Source: Brachionus koreanus
Taxonomy: Eukaryota > Rotifera > Eurotatoria > Ploima > Brachionidae
Assembly (NCBI GenBank): GCA_016987375.1
Contig: PJRA01000216.1
Coordinates: forward strand, 1,828,681-1,892,680
Direction: 5' to 3'
Length of the DNA stretch: 64,000 nt
Notes under the pieces: model-generated
Database searches by the model: none
What the model saw: the letters and a program-made list of their open reading frames with translations, nothing else
Told to the model about the DNA's origin: nothing
Made by a program: the position numbers and the translations under genes
Shown here: piece by piece, positions 38,623 through 49,600 of the stretch
Numbering within the stretch: the first letter of the stretch is position 1
Layout of the letters: each line of letters starts with the position of its first letter

Positions 38623-41600
38623 ATTACACAATAAATAAACTAATTCCGAATCGAATATTCTTAGGAATTGCTAGCCTGACGTTGATAATTATGAATTATT
38701 TTCAAAATTGTAGATTCTAAACTAGATTATTTTGATTCTGATCCTAAACAACGAAAATTACCACTAAAATTATAAATATAAATAGCTTGTTTTTATTGAA
38801 AATAAAGTTTTTTTTTATTATAAATTAGTTTTTTTATTCCTTGACTAAATTTTCTAATGATTGATTTTTTATGTATTACACTAATTGAATCTTTAATTTT
38901 CGAAATCAATTCTCATTTATATTTTTAAAATATTCAACTTATTCCAGTCGGCTTATTCAATCTAAACAATAGTAAATATAAATAAAAAGCAATTTCAAAA
39001 ATTTTACTTCAGATAATTGAAAAATCAATAATTTTTCCAAACCTCGCAAATAGTCAACTCTTAATTTTAAGAACTATCTGAAAAATTTTATTATTTAACT
39101 ATTTTTCAAAATTCATCAATAACAACAAAATTTTTTTTTTTTTCTAAAACATCTAAGACATGATATGTTTTTGTTTACTGAACTAATTACCAATGGAATT
39201 AATTGATATTTAATTTAAGATCCAGAAACCAAACAGTTTTTACTAACTTTCTTTTGGGATCTTAAATCACAGGCTCTATGGTCTTATCAAGAATTTTTAA
39301 AATTATTGCATAAATGTTTTCAATAATCTAGGCTTTTTTCTTAGGCCTTGATATGATCAAATTAGTTTTTTTAATTAATTTGAGAGTTATTATTTAAATA
39401 AACGTAAATAATATTAGTTTGTGAATTCTCATTTATAAATCATTGGTATCATTTTCATAATTTGACTGTGATTTTAATTTTTTATAAGATTTCTTATCTT
39501 TTTATTTATAATTTGTTGTATACCATTGAGTTCAGAAAAAGACTGTAATGCTATTTTTTTCAATATTTTCTAATTTAGATAATAAGCTAAATCAATAAAA
39601 CCAAATTAATTCAAGCTGTTAATAAATGACCTTTATTTTGGAAAATTTTTTCATTTTTAAGTTAAAAACTTAATATTTCCTATAAGCTTTTTTATAACTA
39701 CCCGAGGGGACAAAAACAGGTAAAAAACACTGTTTAAACGCTGTTTAAACGGCGTTTGGTAGCTGTTTTTTGGGCGTTTTTGCTTTGTTTTTTTGCGTTT
39801 AAAACGTGAGCGTTTTTCGACCAAAAAAACGAGGGAAAAACACTCTATAAACAAAACAAGATATTTCATTTAAAGAGTTTTTAAACCATTTTTGACGCAC
39901 AAAAAACATGAAAAAACACCTCAAGAACCCAACAATGCTATTTTAGCACTTAAATAACAACTTAAAAAAATCCTGATATAATATAATGCTCCTTTATCGT
40001 AAAGAATTAAAAAAAGAGTCTAAAACGCTCAAAAAACAAATAAAAATACCTCAGACACCCAAAAACACTATTTAAACAACTAAAAACGTTTAAAAAAACA
40101 CGCTTCTTTACAATATTTTTGAAAAATATGTTAAATTTTTTTATGTTTAATTTTATTTTAATTTAATTATTTACGACTAAATTTGTCTAAATTTTTATTT
40201 TTGTACTGTTTTAAAACAAAAATAATAAAGTTATTTTTTCCTGGCTGTTTTACGCCCGTTTATCCACTGTTTTTATTTCGTTTAAACGCTCACGTTTAAA
40301 CAGCGTTTAAACAGTGTTTTTTACCTGTTTTTGTCCCCTCGGGTAAAAATAAGCTATTTGGCTAAATAATTCAATTAATTAAAATTTTAAGAATAAAAAT
40401 TAAGAAAGAAAATTAAAGTATATTTTATTAAAAAAAAATCAAAATAAGTTATTTTTCAATTAGATATATTCAGATTTACTTAGATTATTAACATTGATTT
40501 CATTTTTAAATAATCCTATTGGGATAAAATTTTTGCATGTGAATTTATGAATATTCTAATCGCATCATTTAATTTATTTGATGAATTCATTGAGTTTCTT
40601 TTAGCTTTCAACAATCGAACTCTTAAAGACATTGTTTTCAGATTATTTAAAAAAAAAACTTGGTCAAAAAATTTGTAACTTTTTAAGAATTTTTTTGTCA
40701 TCAGTATAGAAAAAGTTACATTAGGTTTATTTAAACTTCAAATACTAAAATCAATTATATTGATTAGTCTGATTTGAAAATGAGAAATAAAATAATTAAA
40801 CAAATGCTCTTTTAGATAATAAAATTTGTGAAACACAGCATTAAATTTAATAAAATCAAATAATATAGCTAAAAATAAAAACAAACTGCAGCAGATTTTT
40901 AAGAAGATTATTATATCATTAATTAATTAAATGATTAGACCTTTTCATAGATAATTAGAACAATTGATGGAAGTGATGCTCAATATTCTCAACTAAATTT
41001 TCTTTCGACTTGTCTTAATTGTTAGTTTGTTTTTATTTGTTCTAATAGTTGTATTATTAGTTTTTTTAAATGATCTCTTTTACTAAAAAATATCTAAAGA
41101 TAAATTTTAAATGAAATCTTATTGTTCGTATCTAATTTCTTTTGACCGAAATGAACTTTGTAAATTTTATTTTATCAATACTAAATTAATCTAAGTTTAT
41201 TTATTTTAATCAATTCTAATTATTTAGAATTTTTAAAATAATTTGAGTCTATTGACAATTAAGTTTTTGACAATATTTGAAGGATACATGAAAGAAAACT
41301 AGTTACAAAATTTTTGATGCTAAAACAAGCAAAATTTCCTGTTGTATCATTAATAAGACTATCATCTAATTCGGCTTGTTAAATTTTTCAATAAGTTTCC
41401 TATTTATAAAAGTAAAAATTTTAATTGCTTCAATTTAAAGTTAAAGAATTTTTAGACTTTTTCGTTTTTCAGTAAATTGAATTCATATTTTCAAGCAAAT
41501 ATTTTCAATAAAGCCATTGTGTTTAATTTCTGAGAAATTAGAAATAAGAAAGCTTGTAAATTAAAAATTTCGGTGCAAAAAGAGATGATTTTTCGAAATC

Positions 41601-41670
41601 ATCTCATAAAATGTTGTTTTTTATTAGCCATAACAAAAACTATTTATGGTAAAATTAAATAATTAAGTGT
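38623..41670. other. Spacer between nicotinic genes
   Basis: Three kilobases of A/T-rich DNA with no gene, containing the 647-bp inverted-repeat element at 39699-40345. If gene 2 has a separate signal-peptide exon like gene 1, it would be in the right-hand part of this spacer; I could not identify it. Confidence 0.55.
39699..40345. mobile_element. MITE with 53-bp perfect terminal inverted repeats
   Basis: The outer 53 bp (39699-39751 and 40293-40345) are exact reverse complements, beginning TACCCGAGGGGACAAAAACA. If the leading TA is taken as the target duplication, the element begins CCCGAGG and would fit the Tc1/mariner-type TA rule. The interior is A/T-rich with repeated gtttaaacg units and codes for nothing. 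Perfect ends imply recent insertion or mobilisation. No second copy is in the window. Confidence 0.9.
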
Positions 41671-43657
41671 ATGGCTAAATTTATTCTATTCTTTTTAGGT
41701 GGAATTCATCAGCGAAGGTTGCTAAATTTCCTTTTTAAAAACTATGATCCACTTGAGAGACCTGTTGCAAACGAAGAAGAAACTTTGAATGTATCAGTTG
41801 GTCTTGCAATTCAGCAGATCGTTGATATTGATGAAAAAAAGCAGACTATTATTTTTAGCGGCTGGCTTGATATGGTAATTTATGGATATTTTTATTTTCA
41901 CATATTGAAATAAAATTTTTTAAATCTTAATTAATTTTTAAAGTTTTTTTTTTTCAAATAAAAAAAATTAAAACATTTTTATAGATAAATTTATCAAAAT
42001 TCTAAGAAATATTTTTATTATTATTTTCAAAAGCTTCTGAGCTGATTAAAATAAGCATTTTCATATTTAGAATTAAAGACAGAATGAAGTATTTAAATTA
42101 TCATATTAAATCATTAATTTTTCGTAGACATGGTTTGACTACAATTTGAAATGGAATCCAAAAGAATTCGGCGATATTTCATCGATAAGAATTACGTCGT
42201 CCAGCATATGGATACCAGGTATTTTTTTTAAATTTTGTAATTCAATATAATTTTGTATTATTAGACTTATTATTATATAATTCTGCTGATGACTCTTTTG
42301 ATGCTACTTCAAAAGTAAACGCAGTTTTACATTATACAGGAGAAGTTAATTATTTGCCACCAGGAATGTTTAAAAGCACATGTCCTATAAAAATAGACGA
42401 TTTTCCCTTTGATGAACAAAAGTGTCCTCTAAAATTTGGAAGTTGGACTCATGATGAAGCCACGATTAATTTACAAAATAAGAGCAACCGAGCCCAGTTA
42501 GACTCATATATTAAAAATGGAGAATGGTATTTAGAAGGTAACCACGGTTTATTTGCTATTTTTACTTAAATATTTCAATTATTTTTGTTTATAGACGTGA
42601 CTTCCTATTCAGAATCGATAGCTTATGAATGCTGTCCAACAAAATACCCTTTTATAATGTTTACCATTCATGTCAGAAGACGAACACTATATTTTGTTTT
42701 TAATTTAATATTTCCTTGTATATTAATATCGTTTATGAGCGTGCTTGGTTTTTCATTGCCACCAGAGAGTGGAGAAAAAATTGGTCTAGAAATTACTACT
42801 TTGTTGTCGATAATTATGTTTTCACAAATAATTACTGGACTAATACCGGAAAGTTCACTTTCAGTGCCGAAGATTTCTCTTTATTTTGCATCAGTAATGG
42901 TCATAAGTGCCATGTCGATAATTTCCAATGTACTTGTCTTAACTTTTCATCATAAAAATTTAAAAATCCAATATCCTGTTCCAAAAATTGTGAGTTAAAA
43001 TTATCTTTTAGGCTTTTTAATTAAATTAAATATTTTCAGGTAGAAATAGTTGTTTGTAAATACTTGGCCAAGCTGTTGTTAATGAAAAAACCAAAGAGAA
43101 CGAGAAAAATGATGAGTGAACAGCAACGAGTACTTTTGGCTACATCAGATAGTGACTTAAATTCTAGAAGCTTATTAGCCAATGTGCTAGACATAAATGA
43201 TGATTATGGAGTATTTAATAATAAACGACCGTCATTTTTTCGTAATCAAGTATATCGAGGACAAAAATTAAATAGTACAACTGAGAAAAAACCATTCAGT
43301 AATTATACCATAAATAATTGTTTGAATCAAAGTACAAATTTTTCTAACCCAAAATATCATGGTGATAACTCAAGCTCAGATTTATATGAGCCTATCTTTA
43401 TTGGCTCTAGCAAGTCTGAAATAAATTTACTTCGTAAAAATTTGTCACATATACTCAAAGAAATACAGATAATTACACGTAAACTGAAAATAGACGAAGA
43501 AGATGAACTAAAATCGTTAAATTGGAAATTTGCAGCTATGGTTATTGATCGTCTTTGTTTGATAATGTTTAGTATGGTTACACTCATCTCAACATTATTA
43601 ATATTGTTCACTTCGAAAAATTTTTTCAAATCATCTGATCCTGATTTAATTTATTGA
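41671..43657 (+). CDS. Nicotinic acetylcholine receptor subunit, alpha7-like (gene 2)
   Basis: Exons 41671-41874, 42128-42218, 42265-42537, 42595-42989 and 43040-43657 give about 526 residues, strongly similar to gene 1 throughout. Shared blocks are the cys-loop CPIKIDDFPFDEQKC, the vicinal cysteines YECCPTKYPF, GEKIGLEITTLLS at M2 and WKFAAMVIDRLCL near M4. Two exons (273 and 395 nt) have exactly the same lengths as in gene 1, so the pair is a tandem duplication. One extra intron (41875-42127) splits the SGWLDM/TW site, where gene 1 has none. The N-terminus is uncertain. The in-frame ATG at 41671 gives only a short hydrophobic start, and a tttttag acceptor lies just before GGIHQR, where gene 1 starts its second exon. 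A separate upstream signal exon is therefore possible. Confidence 0.92.
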
Positions 43658-45069
43658 ATAGTTGTTGATAATCTTTTTTTAATAAAAAATTCTCTGGCGA
43701 AAATTGTTTGATTAAATTTAACTTTTACATTACGAACAGCCCAGATTCTTAAAACTCATTAAATACTTTGCAAGTTGATAAATTTTAAATTGAAATTTTA
43801 TAGTCAATTATCAAGAAAGATAAAAAGCGTAAATTTTTATTAGACTTTATTAGATTAATTAATATTTAATTTTCGTTTTTTTTTGAATAAAAGTTTCATT
43901 TCAGTCAATTATGTAATAACAAATTAGAAAAGTGATAAATTAAAACGTAATTTACATTTTCACTAAAAAAAATAAAATGTTTTTATTTTGTTCCAAATTC
44001 AGTATTCTAGTTTTTTGATTACATATTTTAGTTATTAAAATATATTTTACGCGATTAGCTTTTAGGCACTGAAGGGTTTTAATTTTTAATTTTGGATAAT
44101 CTAATGTATTATTAATCTAATGTATTTTGAGGAAATTAAGTTTTGTATATCATCTTTTAATAGGTAAATTATAAAAAATAGAACAAGCTTGTTATTCAAG
44201 CTTTTTGAAAAGCTTTTTTGTATTTTTACACTTAATAAATTTTCTTAACATTTAGACTTGCTTATATCGAGTCTTGTTTTTTTAAGTCACTAGATTAAGT
44301 CTCTTTATATCAAAAATTATGATTTTAATTATCTTATGTTAATTACTAGGTAAATGAGTTTAATTACAAAATTTGATGAATTTATTTTATTTAATTCAAG
44401 AGTTATGATCGAACATGCTAAAACACTCGAATTTTTAGCAACAAAAAAAAATGTCAAAATTTAGTTTTTTCTTATCATAACTTTTGAATGGATCAATAAT
44501 TATATATATATTATATATATTTAAAATCCTTGTAAAATTTTCTATAAGATGATAAACAAAATTTAATTTCCTCAAAATTGGTTTGCCGGGGACATTTTGA
44601 TGAAAGGGTCATAGGCAATGTCTTTGGTCTAATTCTAATAATAAACAACATTCAAATTAAATCTCAATTAATTTTTTTACATTAGAAGTTAACTTACGTT
44701 CGTACAAAATTTCATAGTCTTTTGATTAGAGGAACATGTTTTTTTTTTAATTAAAAAAAACGGCCATTACTTTTTGAACACCCGTTATAATTTTGCGCTT
44801 TTTAAAAACCTTGGATATTTTTGATTTTAACATCTTTTTGATTCAATTTCAAAGTTAATCAAAAGATAACCATACTTGAAGAGACTGATTAATTGAAGTA
44901 TAAAGGGTACAAGATTGGTTTAAAATATTTAATAGTCGTGATACTAGTCTTCACAGGAAGAAAGAGTTTGGTAAACCATTCTTGATCAGAATGCACAGCT
45001 TATAGCTGTTATGAGCAATCCCAAGCTTAGTACTCACCAATTATAAAATTATCTTAACACAATAAGAGG

Positions 45070-45516
45070 CATAGACAATGAACTTTTATACTTAAAATAA
45101 ACTTAAATAATACCAAATAAATAAATTTAACTAGCTGGTCATTTTTTTTCTCAATGGCTCTCTATGGTTCTTTTTTATATAGCTTATATTAGATATTATA
45201 TGGTCCGATGGTCCTTTTTTTATCTTGGTCATATCTAGTTAACCTTTTTTTATAGTTTTAATATGAATAGTGTTGTAGTTCTCTCAATAACTTCTACACC
45301 GACTCTACACAACTTATATGTCTATAATAACTGCGAACCACCGTATCCTAAGAGAATCAATAAAGCTCATTCAAACTCTTTTGATTTACTTAATAAATTC
45401 ATATAAAATCTAAATTATTTATTTTTCTATTCTTTTTTTATATTTAACCAAAATGAACCTTATAGAACCAAAATAAAACTGAATACTTCTTTTTGGTTCT
45501 TTTCTCATTGTCTATG
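45070..45516. repeat. Possible MITE with 12-bp inverted ends
   Basis: catagacaatga at 45070 is repeated as its exact reverse complement at 45505-45516. The flanks show the similar words cacaataagag and cacaatagag, which may be a decayed target duplication. There is no coding content. Confidence 0.4.
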
Positions 45517-45569
45517 TATGCACAATAGAGCATGTTTCGTAACCAAAATTTGATTAACAGACGCTGCCG

Positions 45570-46060
45570 AGTTATCCCTCATGATAGACAGATTTCGATA
45601 TTCAATGACGCATTGAAATTTCTGGGAAACTACTTAAGATAATCCTCAAAATGAACGGTTTTTCATACGGATCATTACTTGTGATAAGAAATGATAAATG
45701 TATTTTAAAAATTGTGATAACAGAAATCAATGATTGAACCCAATTCAACCAGTTCAGTCAGTTGTGAAAAGAGAACGCTTTAATAAAAAAAGATGATGTT
45801 TTGTGTTTGGTGCAAAACACTTTGAGGTGGTTCCAGGCGGTCATGCTTTAAATGCAGAATTTTTATTTTTATTTTTATTATTGAATTTTTTATTTTCTTA
45901 TTTTCACTCTATTCTGAAAAATTAGAACGTTTGCATAACTTCAAGAATAATATCTCTCTTTGATAAAATAAATAGGTTTGTTTCTTCAAGATAATTCTAG
46001 ATCTCATAGAGTTAAAAAAACAATGTCGAAAAAAAAAGAACCTAAAATTTCGAACTTTTT
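45570..46060 (+). mobile_element. mariner-like transposon remnant (copy 3)
   Basis: Plus-strand copy of the family at 7497 and 27270. It contains a decayed version of the first catalytic region (around 45670), the same linker before gatgatgtt, and the FLQDNSRSH version of the second catalytic block (around 45980). Frameshifts and stops are frequent. Confidence 0.75.
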
Positions 46061-46665
46061 TCTTATCCATCTACCATCCATGGGAATTTTGCTAACTAAT
46101 ACCAGATCATTTGAGGAAGAGTGTCGTGAGTTTTTTTTATGGAACCAAAAGCCCTAAATGATACAAAAGACTCATTCTTTAATTTATTAAGTTTCTAAAA
46201 AAATTAAAAAATTCATTTAACTAATTTATTTAATTAGAACAACTGTTCACAGCATTCGAAAGGATTATTAAAAATCTTAATTTTTTTAATCTAATTTTCC
46301 ATTTTGTTAATTTACTTTGTATAAAAACTCCTTTCGATTATGATATTTATTAATAACTTTAAAAAAAATAAATATATTAATTAGCTCAATATTTTTCAAA
46401 AATTTATTAGCAATTAGAAGACAATTAGGATGTCATATTGTTTATTTAAATGAAAATTTAGAAATAATAATAATTTATTTGGAAAAAAGAATAAATTTAT
46501 AAAATTCTTTAAAATAAGTGGTGATGATGATGATGAATATGAATCGACATAAAACATAAAGAGCTAATAAGACTAAAATCCCCGAAATATTAGGCTACAT
46601 TTCCGTGTTCTTTAGTCTACTATATTGATTTTAAATTTAGATTTAATTTTTGCATTGATAATAGA

Positions 46666-49600
46666 ATGCAGGTTTTAGAGCAACTAGAGAATAAAGTTGT
46701 CGACGCTTTTGACCAGCTTGGCATTAAATTTACCCCTTCTTCTCAGCGGCTTAGAGACTTAATACGTCAAATTCGTTCAGCCCGTACAGCAGCTGAAGAA
46801 CGTGCAGTTATAAACAAAGAGTGTGCTCAGATAAGAGATTCTTTTCGAGCAGAAGATAACACTTGGCGATGCAGGAATGTAGCAAAATTGCTCTATATTT
46901 ATATGTTGGGTTATCCAGCTCATTTTGGTCGACTCGAGTGTCTAAAACTAATTGCTTCAAATCGGTACACTGATAAGCGAATTGGTTATTTAGGTGCCAT
47001 GCTTTTACTTGATGAAAAACAAGATGTTCATTTATTAGTAACTCAGAGTCTCAAAAAGTATAAATAATTTATTTGAAAAAAATTGGATTCTTATTTTCAC
47101 TTTATTTTTTAAAAGCGATTTACTTAATAGCAACCAATACATTGCTGGATTAGCGCTTTGTACCTTAGGGTCAATTCTGTCCATTGAAATGAGTAGAGAT
47201 TTAGCTGTTGATGTTGAAAAGCTAATAAAAAATTCTAATCCATACTTGAAGAAAAAAGCAATTCTATGCGCAATAAGAATCATTCGTAAGGTCCCAGAGC
47301 TAATGGAAATTTATGTACCTTCGGTCCGAAACTTGCTCAATGAAAAAAACCATGGTAATTAACTTTTATTATTTTGACGCTAATTAACAGTATAAATATT
47401 AAAATTAGGTTTAATTTATTAAATTAAATTTATTGACTGTATTTACTTAATTAAACAATCACTAAAGAGAGAGCTTTTTTTATTTAATTAAAATGTAATT
47501 CAAGTAAAAAAAATTATATCATAAAAAATTTAGAAATCTATGTTCAAGTAAATATTTTTGAGTAAAAGAAATTAAAGAACTAGATTTAAAAAATTCCATA
47601 ATTTTCTTAAGAATATTTTGCATTCAGAAATTGAGGAAGGGAATTGTCAAAAGCTTATTTCGTTTTCTAGAACGATTTGGTGAAATTTAGTACAATGGAA
47701 TACTACAAAATGTTAAAAATTCTAATAAATTTTTTTACAAGGATCAAAATAAGTTCTGTTGATGCAAAATGGTGCAGCTTTCAAAGTTGCATTTTTAGAA
47801 CATTCTGGTAAAACTGTGCAAATTAAGCTTAACTTAAATTTGGAAAAATCTGACTTGAGTAAACTTTGCAGAGATTAGCAAACTTTAACTATTGATGCAA
47901 TTTTTAATGTTGCACTATATTGCATTTACAGAACTAGTAAAACCCTTAGGAAAAAAGTTATTTCATTTAGCATAAATTTATGTTCTATTTGTTTATTTTA
48001 TACCAAATTTTAAAAAAACCTTCTTGAACCATACCAAAAAATATACTTTCAAGCTAGGTTTCAAAATATAAAAAATACCCTTCTACTACAAATAGGACTT
48101 TAAAGCTATCCAACAAGATATTATGCCATGCTTTGAATAAGCATTTCTTTTGAACAAAACAAAACGCTACAAACGACAAAATGGTCGATAAAAAATGTTT
48201 AAGAAAAACACTAAAAACTGAATAAGTCTTTTTTAAATATAATTACTTAAAATAAAATACTAATACTTAAGAAAATGACAGTATTTTAAATTAACCTTGG
48301 ATCCTTATATAAAATCACGATCTAATTGCCAAAGAAACTAGTGACTTTACTACAAAATAAGTCGCCCCGAAGCAAACCATATTTCAAACAACTACTAAAT
48401 TTGATTTTTCCAAACACGAGGGCTGAAAAGAGGGTTATAGTGACAACTTCCCCTGGATTAATTATTCAAATTATTTTTAGTTATTATTATTTTTATACAC
48501 CCTGCATCCTTTGGTCAAAAAATAGCAATATTCTTTGTTATTTTTTCTAAAAATATTAGCAACATATTCCCTTGTTTGATATTAAAGCCTGATAAACCAC
48601 AACACAGTTCTGAAGCATGCATTTAAGACCATCTTGCCGATGTTAAAACATCCTTGCATTACACCATTTTCTCCAAAAACATTATTCAAACCTTTTCTTA
48701 GATAAGGGAATATGATATTAATCGGCATTGTGAATTTTGGAACAAAAAACAAAAACAAAAAATTTTAATTAAAATAAATTTTTTTTTCACAGGGCCTAAA
48801 AATCGTTCTGCAAAATATATGAATCAAAAAAATATTAAAATTTAATTGCAGAGTTTTTACACAGACTTAATTTGAGTGATACATTCAGCTATCAGCTGAT
48901 ACATTTTTCAGAACAACTTTTAGACCCTTAGAAAAAAAGTTATTTTAATTTAAATTTTTGTTTTTGTTTTTTGTTCCAAAATTCACAATGCCTATTAATC
49001 TATATTTTTAAATAATAAAAATACTATTAATACTAATAAACTAGAAATTTAGTTAACAGTCTTTTTAAAGCTCATTTGAAATTTAATTAAGAAAAATGAA
49101 ATCAAATGAAAATAAATGCAAAATTGTTACTCTTTATTGTTTCTGCTGATATTCTATAAATTTTTCAACTATTTTATAATAAAATTATTAATTTTTATAG
49201 GTGTTTTGCTTGGCGCTATTGGTTTAATAACAGAAATGTGTATCAGAAGCCCAGATATTTTGACTCACTTCAGAAAGGTAATTTATCAATCGAATTTTTT
49301 GGCTCATTCTTATTTTTTCATCACTTTTTTTTTTTAATTTAACAGAAATTTGAGGTATAGCTAAAACAAAACTTATTTCAGCTAATTTTTTATTAATTAT
49401 AAATTACCAATAATTTACTGATATTTCTAATTAATGCATGACAAGCAGTGGGCATCGTAAATCGATTGAAATTTAAAGAATGATCAAAAGATTTAGATTT
49501 CACTGCATTTTTAGCAGAAAACTAATTTTTGTTTTTATCTAGCTTGTGCCTAATTTAGTTCGAATATTGAAAAATTTGATAATGTCTGGATACAGTCCAG

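Larger units (their letters stand above)
43658..46665. other. Spacer with transposon remnants
   Basis: A 3-kb gap between nicotinic gene 2 and AP-1 gamma. It holds a short (AT)n run near 44500, a possible inverted-repeat element at 45070-45516 and mariner copy 3 at about 45570-46060. No gene is seen. Confidence 0.6.

Noticed and set aside
46666..46740. Later start for AP-1 gamma, removing the 25-residue extension
   Set aside because: No ATG lies close to the usual family start; the open frame supports the ATG at 46666, though an upstream non-coding exon cannot be excluded.
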